Assembly (NCBI GenBank): GCA_033764445.1
Contig: JANRIZ010000156.1
Location: 1 to 12,113, forward strand
Direction of reading: 5' to 3'
Length of the DNA: 12,113 nucleotides
Source: JANRIZ01 sp033764445
GTDB taxonomy: Bacteria; Verrucomicrobiota; Verrucomicrobiia; JAWXBN01
In this document: positions 1-6,181 of the stretch, piece after piece
Numbering within the stretch: the first letter of the stretch is position 1
Layout of the letters: every line of letters begins with the position of its first letter
Translations under genes and position numbers: made by a program
The notes under the pieces: model-generated
Databases searched by the model: none
What the model saw: only the letters and a program-made list of their open reading frames with translations
Told to the model about the DNA's origin: nothing

Positions 1-704
1 CCGATCAGCTTGGCAATCCCGAAGGCCGCCGCTGCCGCCAAACCGCCCACCAGCATGGTGTGAAATGCGCTCCGCACGGGTTTGACCCCGGCGAGTTTCC
101 CCTTGATGAATCCGAAAAACAGAAGGGCGATGAGAGTGATCCCGATCGACCAGATCAGGGCCTGGGTCATGTTGTGCAGGGCCAGATAGGGGGAAAGCGG
201 AATGAGACCGCCCACGATGTAGGCGCCTCCGATGGTCATGGCACTCCACAGGGCACGGTTGGCGTCGGGTTTTTCGAGGCCCAGCTCAAAACGCATCATG
301 AAATCAACCCACTGTTTGGGCCTTTGCGAAAGTTTTTCCACCACATGCCGGGCCTCGTCCTCCTCCAGGCCCCACTCCTCAAGAATCTCGGCACACTCCC
401 GTTTTTCCGCGTCTGGCTTTTCAATGATCTCGTCATTCTCCCGGAGCAATTCACTGTTGTAATGCTCCACATCGTTTTTCCCGGCGAGGTATCCCCCCAA
501 TCCCATGGCAATGGCCCCGGCCGCGATTTCGGCAAAGCCGGCGGTGATGATGATGGTCCGGGCGGTCTCTTCCTTGACAAGCCCCACCGAGAGTCCTGCC
601 GCCAGGGCAAAGGGCACGGTCAATCCGTCCGCCATGCCGATGATCACGTCCCGGACCGACTGACTGGCATGGAAATGTTTTTCGATGTGTTGCGTGGCGG
701 GCAT
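1..704 (-). CDS. VIT1/CCC1-family metal (Fe/Mn) transporter, 3' end cut by window edge
   Basis: Integral membrane protein of the VIT1/CCC1 family, which moves Fe2+ or Mn2+ across a membrane, generally out of the cytosol. The reading frame is open from ATG at 704 to the left edge (234 codons, no stop). Membrane segments are visible at about residues 17-40 (motif IIGMADGLTVPFALAAGL), 48-70 (AGFAEIAAGAIAMGLGGYLA), and three more in the C-terminal third. Between helices 2 and 3 lies a charged helical stretch rich in Glu (for example EEWGLEEDEARHVVEKL), corresponding to the cytosolic metal-binding domain of the family. Five helices are already seen, so little of the C-terminus is likely missing. 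There is no convincing Shine-Dalgarno before the ATG; a small hairpin lies 28 bases upstream. It follows lptE by 86 bases on the same strand and could be co-transcribed, but no functional link is evident. Family confident; metal inferred. Confidence 0.9.
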   Translation of the reverse strand, partial: MPATQHIEKHFHASQSVRDVIIGMADGLTVPFALAAGLSVGLVKEETARTIIITAGFAEIAAGAIAMGLGGYLAGKNDVEHYNSELLRENDEIIEKPDAEKRECAEILEEWGLEEDEARHVVEKLSQRPKQWVDFMMRFELGLEKPDANRALWSAMTIGGAYIVGGLIPLSPYLALHNMTQALIWSIGITLIALLFFGFIKGKLAGVKPVRSAFHTMLVGGLAAAAAFGIAKLI

Positions 705-731
705 GGAAAGGTTATGCCCGAATCCGGAGGG

Positions 732-749
732 ATTTGGCAAACGCCAAAT
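732..749. repeat. Perfect 7-bp inverted repeat in the lptE-VIT1 spacer
   Basis: ATTTGGC and its complement GCCAAAT flank a four-base loop in the 86-base gap between the end of lptE and the start of the VIT1-family gene. No T-run follows on the minus strand, so it is not a classical intrinsic terminator. It could be an operator, an mRNA-stabilising hairpin or chance; a regulator of metal homeostasis is only a guess. Confidence 0.4.
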
Positions 750-790
750 GCTCGCTGCTTCTGAGATTCAATCGCGGAACCGGCCCGGCA

Positions 791-1291
791 CTACCACTGT
801 TCGGAAATGTGGGAGGCGATCTTGTACCCGAGGTTTTCCGCGGCCAGGGGAAGGGCCTGCTGTTGGGCGGCGATCAGATCATTGCCCACATAAAACGTGG
901 TGCGTCCGCTTAAGGAGCCGGAGCTGAGCACCTTGCCATCCCGGCCCTTCATTTCAAAATCGCCCCGGAGCAACAACTCATATTCCTGCGCCACCACCAC
1001 GTTGCTTTGGGCAAAACGCAGGGGACTGCGCGTCAGGTCCCGGAGATTGACAATCAGAATGGCATCCGCCTCGGCCTCGGTCCCGATTTCAAAGGACCCG
1101 TCCTTCTGAAACTCCCTGATGATCGTGTCCGTGACCAGGACCTGTATCCGGGGCTCAAAGGTCTGGTTTTTGACCACGGGAATAAAAATCTTTTTGACCC
1201 CGGGATAAAACTGTCCACGGGGAGTGGGCCCCACCTGGTATCCGCACCCGGCCAGAAGAATCAGCACTATCAGCAATGGAAAAGACTTCAT
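791..1291 (-). CDS. lptE: LptE-like LPS-assembly lipoprotein
   Basis: Outer-membrane lipoprotein of the LptE family, the plug and chaperone of LptD in the complex that inserts lipopolysaccharide into the outer leaflet. The 166-residue product begins with a short signal peptide and a good lipobox (LLAG-C, Cys16) followed by GYQVGP, the Cys-Gly-Tyr start typical of LptE. The mature part has the family's alternation of strands and helices: FIPVVKNQTFEPRI, then a region like TDTIIREFQKDGSF, then DAILIV and the VVAQEYEL strand. Length is usual for LptE (about 160-190). An upstream extension of the frame is open but would bury the signal peptide, so ATG at 1291 was chosen. That ATG starts one base after the bamD stop (TGATATG), so translation is probably coupled; no separate SD is seen. 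Identification rests on family pattern, not on an alignment. Confidence 0.8.
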   Translation of the reverse strand: MKSFPLLIVLILLAGCGYQVGPTPRGQFYPGVKKIFIPVVKNQTFEPRIQVLVTDTIIREFQKDGSFEIGTEAEADAILIVNLRDLTRSPLRFAQSNVVVAQEYELLLRGDFEMKGRDGKVLSSGSLSGRTTFYVGNDLIAAQQQALPLAAENLGYKIASHISEQW

Positions 1292-1292
1292 A

Positions 1293-2420
1293 TCAGGGAG
1301 GGGGAAGATTGGGTGGAACCGGCGGACCGGCGGGTTGGTTGGAGCCCTGGCTTTTCTGGGGAATGGCCGGGCCATTTTGTCTGGAGACGGCGGAGGGAGC
1401 GGGCTTGGCGGGAAGCAGCGGACCCGTGACATTGGGCGTCTGTGGTTTCGTTCCCGGCACGACCTCCCCCTGTTCAACCAGGATACGATTGAGTTCCTCA
1501 ATCCGCTCGGCAGCCTGTTTGGCCAGTTCGGACTCGGCGTTTTCCTGAATGACCTCGCTGTAATAAATGACCGCCGCCTTGTAATCCTTTTGCCGGTCAT
1601 AAAACCGGGCGATGTTGAAGGTTCCCTTGTTTTGTTTCCCCTTCAGATTCTGGATGTTTTCCTGTGCCTGGGCGACCTTTTCACTGTTGGGAAACCGGGT
1701 CAGAAAATCCTCAAACCCCAGAATGGCCTTGCTGGCGGCACTCTGATCGTATTCCGCCTCCTTCGAGGCCTTCATCCAGGCATAACCAATCTGGTACTGT
1801 GCCAGCGAGGCAAGGTCGGACCCGGGATATTTGTCGAGGACCTTCTGGTAGGCCTCCACGGCCGCGCTCCATTTTTTCTGTTTTTCCCGGGCCACCCCGA
1901 TTTTGAACTGGCTCTCGGGCGCCCACCGGCTGTACGGGGCGCTTTTGACGATCTTTTCAAAATATTCGACGGTTTTGTCCATCGAGGGAAGGGTGGGGAT
2001 TTTCCACAGCCGTTGACGTTCCCCGGCCAGAAAAAGATTGCCGATATAAAACTGGCGCTCCAGCGCCTTGTCGAAAAACTCCGAGTTGGGATATTTTTCC
2101 ACGATGCTTTGGTACACCTTGAAGGCGCGCCCAAAGTCCCCGTCAATCTCCTCCATGCGACCCCATCCGTATTGCAGCTCCGCCGCCACAAAGGAAAAGG
2201 GAAACTTCCGCGCTCCCGCCCGATAAATCTTCAATGCTTCCGAAAACTTTTTTTCGGACTCCAGGGCCTTCGCCTGGGCCAGGGTTTCCTTGGAACTGCC
2301 CGCCGTCTCGGCTCCCTCGGTCTCAAATCCCTCACCCGGACGCCATACAATGGCCGCCTGCAGGCCGGACGAGGCCAACAGACCGGCCAACAGGCACAAC
2401 AAGGGGAGGCGGAGAGGCAT
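1293..2420 (-). CDS. bamD: BamD/YfiO-like TPR protein, outer-membrane protein assembly
   Basis: Periplasmic tetratricopeptide protein resembling BamD, the essential BAM-complex subunit for folding beta-barrel outer-membrane proteins. The 375-residue product has a hydrophobic signal sequence ending in SSGLQA, then helical repeats with BamD-like TPR signatures: AKALESEKKFSEALKIY, YQSIVEKYPNSEFFDKAL, AVEAYQKVLDKYPGSDLA and FEDFLTRFPNSEKVAQAQ. Unlike E. coli BamD (about 245 residues, a lipoprotein) it has no canonical lipobox; the only early Cys (Cys9) sits inside the hydrophobic core, so signal peptidase I cleavage is more likely. The last 55 or so residues are a Pro/Gln/Asn-rich low-complexity tail ending in PPP. 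The frame is open further upstream, but ATG at 2420 gives a proper signal peptide and sits just after a promoter-like pair. lptE follows one base after the stop. A general TPR protein is the alternative. Confidence 0.75.
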   Translation of the reverse strand: MPLRLPLLCLLAGLLASSGLQAAIVWRPGEGFETEGAETAGSSKETLAQAKALESEKKFSEALKIYRAGARKFPFSFVAAELQYGWGRMEEIDGDFGRAFKVYQSIVEKYPNSEFFDKALERQFYIGNLFLAGERQRLWKIPTLPSMDKTVEYFEKIVKSAPYSRWAPESQFKIGVAREKQKKWSAAVEAYQKVLDKYPGSDLASLAQYQIGYAWMKASKEAEYDQSAASKAILGFEDFLTRFPNSEKVAQAQENIQNLKGKQNKGTFNIARFYDRQKDYKAAVIYYSEVIQENAESELAKQAAERIEELNRILVEQGEVVPGTKPQTPNVTGPLLPAKPAPSAVSRQNGPAIPQKSQGSNQPAGPPVPPNLPPP

Positions 2421-2430
2421 CAAGCGCAGA

Positions 2431-2459
2431 ACCCTATCCAATTTGTCCCGGACCGTCAA
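2431..2459 (-). promoter_or_regulatory. Putative sigma-70 promoter for bamD-lptE
   Basis: Reading the minus strand, TTGACG (2459-2454) is separated by 17 bases from TAGGGT (2436-2431), which is 10 bases before the bamD ATG. Transcription would start about 3-5 bases before the start codon, leaving no room for an SD. Judged by eye only. Confidence 0.45.
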
Positions 2460-2474
2460 GTTGCCTCTCGGTGC

Positions 2475-2503
2475 TTGCCAAGCCCTTGGGCGACTGTTTA
2501 AAT
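2475..2503 (+). promoter_or_regulatory. Putative sigma-70 promoter for gpmI
   Basis: TTGCCA (2475-2480), a 17-base spacer and TTAAAT (2498-2503) precede the gpmI ATG, with 11 bases between the -10 and the start codon. The implied leader is about 4-5 bases. It lies in the 94-base divergent gap shared with bamD. Confidence 0.35.
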
Positions 2504-2514
2504 CGGCCCTTCTT

Positions 2515-4071
2515 ATGAGCAGCAAGAGACCATTGGTACTTGTCATCCGGGATGGTTGGGGAATCAGCCAGACCGGCCTTCGTGGTGCCCATGCCGAGGG
2601 AAATGCCACCCTTCTGGCCAAAACCCCCATCCACGACTGGCTCTACAAAACCTTTCCCATGGCCACTCTGAGTGCCAGTGGAGAGGATGTGGGTCTCCCG
2701 GCGGGGCAGATGGGCAACAGTGAGGTCGGCCATCTGAATCTCGGCGCCGGAAGGGTTGTCTATCAGGATTTGACCCGCATCAACAAGGATATCCGTGACG
2801 GCGGCTTCCTGAAAAACCCCGTCCTTCGGGAGCTTTTTGACGGGGTCCGGGGTTCCGGTCGTGTTCTGCATCTGGTCGGGCTGGTCTCCGACGGCGGTGT
2901 CCACAGCCAACTCGATCACCTGATCGCCCTGGTACGTGCGGCCAAAGAGGCCGGTGTGGAATATGTCTACATCCATGCCATCACGGATGGACGGGACACG
3001 GCTCCCAAGGGCGGCTTGGAATATCTCAGAAAACTCCAGTTGGCATTGGACGAAATCGGCCTTGGCAATCTCGTGACGGTGGTCGGTCGTTATTATGCGA
3101 TGGACCGTGACAAACGCTGGGAACGGACCCAAAAGGGATATGACTGCATCCTCTCAGGCATCGGTGAACAGGTTCCCTCCCTTCTTTTGGCCGTTGAAAA
3201 ATCCTACGCCCAGGGCGTGACCGATGAATTCCTCCTTCCCCTGGTCAACAAAGGGGTGCGGACCCCTGTTGTGGAGGAGGGAGATACGGTCTTGTTTTTC
3301 AATTTCCGGTCTGACCGGGGACGGCAATTTACAGAGGCCCTGATCATGGACGGGTTCACGGGGTTCATTCCCTCCTACAGACCCAAGGTGCGGTATTATA
3401 CGATGACCCAGTACGATGCCCGTTTCCCCTGTCCGGTCCTCTATCCGCCCCAATCCATGGACAATATTTTCGGCCAGGTGGTGGCCCGCGCGGGTCTGGC
3501 GCAAATGCGCTGTGCGGAAACCGAAAAATACCCCCACGTCACATTTTTTTACAACGGCGGAGTCGAGGAACCCAACGACAAGGAGGAACGCCTCCTGGTT
3601 CCCTCCCCCAAGGTGGCCACCTACGATCTTCAACCCGAGATGAGCGCTCCGGAATTGACCCAGGCGGTCCTCAACCGGTTCAAAAACAAAAAGAACGCCC
3701 CCGATGTGGTCATTCTCAATTTTGCCAATCCCGACATGGTCGGCCACACGGGGGTCCTGAAAGCCGCCATCAAGGCTGTGGAGACCATTGATACCTGTGT
3801 CGGCAAGGTCGTTGAACGTGTCCTCAAAATGGGGGGGCATCTTCTGATCACCGCCGACCATGGCAACTGTGAACGCATGATCAATCCGGATGGCTCGCCT
3901 CACACGGCCCATACGACCAATCTCGTCCATTTGATCTACGTATCGGATGATGCAAGCGACTACGAGGTCAAGAGCGGCATTCTGGCGGATGTTTCCCCGA
4001 CCATGCTTTCCCTGTTGGGGATTGCCCCGCCTGCGGAAATGACGGGCAAGGTTCTCGTTCAAAAGAAATAA
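2515..4071 (+). CDS. gpmI: 2,3-bisphosphoglycerate-independent phosphoglycerate mutase
   Basis: Cytosolic glycolytic and gluconeogenic enzyme interconverting 3- and 2-phosphoglycerate with two Mn2+ ions and a phosphoserine intermediate. The 518-residue length fits the family (about 510). Motifs in order: VLVIRDGWG at residues 8-16 with metal ligand Asp13; GQMGNSEVGHLNLGAGR with the nucleophile Ser69; HAITDGRDT; GRYYAMDRDKRWERT for substrate binding; NFRSDRGRQ; EKYPHVTFFYNGG; ILNFANPDMVGHTG; ITADHGNCE and HTAHTTN with the remaining metal-binding residues. All recognisable active-site motifs are intact. ATG at 2515 was chosen because the protein then begins a few residues before the first conserved motif; the open frame continues upstream but reads antisense to bamD. 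There is no SD, and a promoter-like pair ends 11 bases before the ATG. Single gene, divergent from bamD and convergent with the next gene after 27 bases. Confidence 0.98.
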   Translation: MSSKRPLVLVIRDGWGISQTGLRGAHAEGNATLLAKTPIHDWLYKTFPMATLSASGEDVGLPAGQMGNSEVGHLNLGAGRVVYQDLTRINKDIRDGGFLKNPVLRELFDGVRGSGRVLHLVGLVSDGGVHSQLDHLIALVRAAKEAGVEYVYIHAITDGRDTAPKGGLEYLRKLQLALDEIGLGNLVTVVGRYYAMDRDKRWERTQKGYDCILSGIGEQVPSLLLAVEKSYAQGVTDEFLLPLVNKGVRTPVVEEGDTVLFFNFRSDRGRQFTEALIMDGFTGFIPSYRPKVRYYTMTQYDARFPCPVLYPPQSMDNIFGQVVARAGLAQMRCAETEKYPHVTFFYNGGVEEPNDKEERLLVPSPKVATYDLQPEMSAPELTQAVLNRFKNKKNAPDVVILNFANPDMVGHTGVLKAAIKAVETIDTCVGKVVERVLKMGGHLLITADHGNCERMINPDGSPHTAHTTNLVHLIYVSDDASDYEVKSGILADVSPTMLSLLGIAPPAEMTGKVLVQKK

Positions 4072-4098
4072 CCGTACAAATCGGGTTCGAATTCCCCT

Positions 4099-4530
4099 TT
4101 ATTTCTCAATTTCGTCCTTGAATTTCGTCACCACCCATTTTTCCCCTTTTTGAACCAGTGTCGCCTCCTGCTTGTGCGGCACGGCAGTTCCAAAGGCCGA
4201 AGTCTGGCCGGGGGGATTGACGCGTACGGTCTGGCTGATTTTCAAGTTGGTTTCACTGCCGGCATTTTCCTTTGAATCAAGGGTATAGGTGGCGCCCAAA
4301 ACATCCATGCTGAATCCGGCCTTGCCCATGTTTTTATTCATTTCCTCCTGTTCCTCCACTGCCAAGAGAGCCTGGCCCTCGGTCATCTCCTTTGCCTCCT
4401 TGAAACGTTTATTGACAACATGATTTGCAAAAATCTTGTACTGTTCAAATGCCGGATCAGGTTTGAGCATGAAAACATAGATTCCGGCACCGATGGCCGC
4501 CAAGATCAGCAGAATGATGAACCCCTTCAC
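4099..4530 (-). CDS. Small membrane-anchored protein of unknown function
   Basis: A 143-residue protein I do not recognise. It starts at GTG 4530 with MKG and an immediate hydrophobic helix (residues 4-20) ending in KPDP, which looks like an uncleaved N-terminal anchor with the rest facing the periplasm. The remainder is a helical region (FEQYKIFANHVVNKRFKEAKEM, then a Glu/Met-rich stretch) followed by probable strands that end in a KWVVTKFKDE-like motif. That order, with helix first and a final W-V-V-T strand, resembles small NTF2/lumazine-binding-like domains (DUF4878 type), but the likeness is weak. No SD precedes the GTG; a later Met would remove the anchor, so GTG is preferred. It is convergent with gpmI and separated from the upstream porin by that gene's terminator, so it probably has its own promoter. 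Confidence 0.75.
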   Translation of the reverse strand: MKGFIILLILAAIGAGIYVFMLKPDPAFEQYKIFANHVVNKRFKEAKEMTEGQALLAVEEQEEMNKNMGKAGFSMDVLGATYTLDSKENAGSETNLKISQTVRVNPPGQTSAFGTAVPHKQEATLVQKGEKWVVTKFKDEIEK

Positions 4531-4536
4531 AGTGCA

Positions 4537-4567
4537 ACTATCTTCAAAACCACGCCACTAAAGTCAA
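4537..4567 (-). promoter_or_regulatory. Putative promoter for the 143-residue protein
   Basis: On the minus strand TTGACT (4567-4562) is followed after 19 bases by GATAGT (4542-4537), only 6 bases before the GTG start. The spacer is longer than ideal and the -10 matches four of six positions. If real, the mRNA would start at or within a base or two of the GTG. Confidence 0.3.
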
Positions 4568-4596
4568 TTGTTTAATTTTTCAGTTGTTCCGACAAT

Positions 4597-4625
4597 AAAA
4601 AACCCCGGCATTGCTGCCGGGGTTT
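4597..4625 (-). terminator. Rho-independent terminator of the porin gene
   Basis: Perfect 11-bp stem (AAACCCCGGCA / TGCCGGGGTTT) with a four-base loop at 4600-4625, followed on the minus strand by a run of six T. It lies 24 bases after the porin stop codon and separates the porin from the next gene. It is GC-rich, uninterrupted and correctly oriented; the plus strand has no comparable T-run. Confidence 0.92.
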
Positions 4626-4649
4626 AAGAGTTTCAACTCTCGTTACAGA

Positions 4650-5954
4650 TTAGAAGCTGTAAACGAAGTTCAAAGCAACCTGATGCTGGTCATCATTGGT
4701 ACCGTTGTTGAAGGCAGCGCCCTGATTCAGGACCTGGTCATAACGGTATTCAAGACGGGCAATCATGTTTTCCCAGAGGTCAAAGGAGGCCGTAACGGTC
4801 TCGCTGATGACGTCGAAGGAACCGAAGTTACCCTGCTTGGCAACCGCACCACCTGCAACACCCGCGTTACCAGCGGCACCCACGCGTCCGCCGGACTCGT
4901 CAACGAAGTATTCGAAGCGGCCAGCGAGGCTGAATTTGGGGGTGAACTGATACTTGGCGTAAGCGGCAACACCGTAGAACAGCGCGTCGCTGGGGCTCGT
5001 GGCACCGGCAACAAAGGTGTTACGTCCATCGAACTGACCGATGTCGAAGTTCAAACCGAGCAACAACTTGTCGTTGAAGGCCTTGGGAACCCAGTTACCC
5101 CAGATGTCATAGACCCAGACGTTGCTGGAACCACCGGCTGCCCCGAAGGCACTGCCGTTGTCGCCATTGGGGCTGATGATGAAGGACTGGGCGATGTTGG
5201 CGTTTCCACCGGGGGCGGTCACGTTGATGCGGCCAGTGATGGCTTCAGTGAAGCTGTTACGGCTGGAGGTGGGCATGACGGCGAAGGATTGGTCGTCATC
5301 GTTCCAGTTGTTGACGATCCCGAGCTGCATGTCAACGGTGTCGTTGAACTTGTAGCTGGCGAGGGCGCCGACGTGTTCCAGAGGAATGGCGTAGGTGAAG
5401 AGAAGACCGCGGCTGAAGTTCAGGTTCGCGGGGCTTTCGATCACTTCGTAGCCCAGAAGGGTCACGAATTTACCAACCTTGAAGTCAAGACCGTTACCCA
5501 CGGGGGCGCGGAATTGAACATAGGCCTGTTCCAGATGGAACGCAGCGGAACCGGCATTGATGCCAGCGGCACCGTTGAGGATCGCAGCGTCTTCACCGTA
5601 CATCAGGTCCGTGCGGAACCCGGCGGTGAATTCGTTCTTGTCCGAGAGGGGCTTTTCGAGGGCGAGCTTGACAGCGTTGACGCTGAAGTCGTTCGAATCG
5701 CGATCGAACTGGTGCAAGTTGGTCTTCTGACCGCTCTGGCTGGCGCCATTGCCTTCAGAAGGGCTGTACACGTAGCTCGTATCAACGTAGCCGCTCAGCT
5801 TGACGCTGGGGAGCTTGGTTTCAACGAAGTTAGGCTTGATGCCTTGATCTTCGAGCATCTTCTTCATTTCCTCAACCTTCTTGTCGCTGTCGCCAGCGAA
5901 AAGGGAAGTGGAAACAACTGCAACAGCACAGAGGCTGGTGATGAACTTGTTCAT
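4650..5954 (-). CDS. Putative beta-barrel porin (BBP2/OmpL-like family)
   Basis: Outer-membrane beta-barrel, probably a channel for small solutes. The 434-residue product has a signal peptide (residues 1-20, ending SLFAG), a short charged helix (DKKVEEMKKMLEDQG), then VKLSGYVDTSYVYSP, a typical first-strand motif of BBP2-like porins. After it come alternating amphipathic strands and Gly/Asn/Asp-rich loops, e.g. FTAGFRTDLMYGED, EQAYVQFRAPVGNGLDFKVGKF, ARLEYRYDQV, and a final strand ending VALNFVYSF. The terminal Phe is the classic recognition signal for the BAM machinery. A strong SD, biased codon use (GGC, AAC and GTT-type choices), a strong terminator and an AT-rich promoter region suggest high expression. 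It follows the kinase gene by 227 bases. Substrate unknown; exact family inferred from overall pattern. Confidence 0.88.
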   Translation of the reverse strand: MNKFITSLCAVAVVSTSLFAGDSDKKVEEMKKMLEDQGIKPNFVETKLPSVKLSGYVDTSYVYSPSEGNGASQSGQKTNLHQFDRDSNDFSVNAVKLALEKPLSDKNEFTAGFRTDLMYGEDAAILNGAAGINAGSAAFHLEQAYVQFRAPVGNGLDFKVGKFVTLLGYEVIESPANLNFSRGLLFTYAIPLEHVGALASYKFNDTVDMQLGIVNNWNDDDQSFAVMPTSSRNSFTEAITGRINVTAPGGNANIAQSFIISPNGDNGSAFGAAGGSSNVWVYDIWGNWVPKAFNDKLLLGLNFDIGQFDGRNTFVAGATSPSDALFYGVAAYAKYQFTPKFSLAGRFEYFVDESGGRVGAAGNAGVAGGAVAKQGNFGSFDVISETVTASFDLWENMIARLEYRYDQVLNQGAAFNNGTNDDQHQVALNFVYSF

Positions 5955-5965
5955 ATTGTTTTTTA

Positions 5966-5971
5966 TCTCCT
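5966..5971 (-). promoter_or_regulatory. Shine-Dalgarno of the porin gene
   Basis: AGGAGA on the minus strand, separated by an A-rich 11-base spacer from the porin ATG at 5954. It is the only textbook SD before a gene in this window, which makes the contrast with the SD-less genes meaningful and supports the chosen porin start. Confidence 0.8.
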
Positions 5972-6105
5972 GGTTTGTTTAGGTTTGGTCCTGTCTTCAC
6001 TGCATTCAAGCACTCATCGTGCCAGCTTGCCTGTGAATTTTGGATCCAAGATTTCCCAGATTTCTAGCAGCGGTCAAAAATTCTGCAAGGAGATTTTTAA
6101 TTTTT

Positions 6106-6181
6106 TTTGAACGTTTTTCGGGTTTTTTTGTCAATGTTTCTTATATGGTTTTATATATTTACGCAAGTAATTGAATATCAA
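6106..6181 (-). promoter_or_regulatory. AT-rich porin promoter region
   Basis: The 227-base gap between the kinase stop and the porin ATG begins with a strongly AT-rich stretch. Two overlapping candidates read toward the porin: TTGATA (6181-6176) with TATATA (6157-6152) at 18-base spacing, and a perfect TTGACA (6134-6129) with a weaker TTCAAA (6111-6106) at 17 bases. Both imply a 5' leader of roughly 145-190 bases containing the SD. I saw no stable hairpin or known riboswitch motif in the leader (5955-6105). Confidence 0.45.

Noticed and set aside
1224..2501. Plus-strand ORF of 425 codons opposite bamD and lptE
   Set aside because: Shadow of the minus-strand TPR gene; the product shows no recognisable motifs, and the minus-strand frame has clear TPR repeats and a signal peptide.
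3154..4062. Minus-strand ORF of 302 codons opposite gpmI
   Set aside because: gpmI has all conserved active-site motifs on the plus strand; the antisense frame is a by-product of codon bias.
4081..4098. GGGTTCGAATTCCCC, resembling a tRNA T-arm, just after gpmI
   Set aside because: The flanking stem pairs poorly and a complete tRNA would have to lie inside gpmI, where no cloverleaf is visible. Also no integrase or element is nearby to make it an attachment site.
4611..6110. Long plus-strand ORF of 499 codons across the whole porin gene
   Set aside because: It is antisense to a porin with signal peptide, SD, terminator and C-terminal Phe. Its product is low-complexity Val/Gly/Glu text with no domain, as expected from the complement of codon-biased coding sequence.
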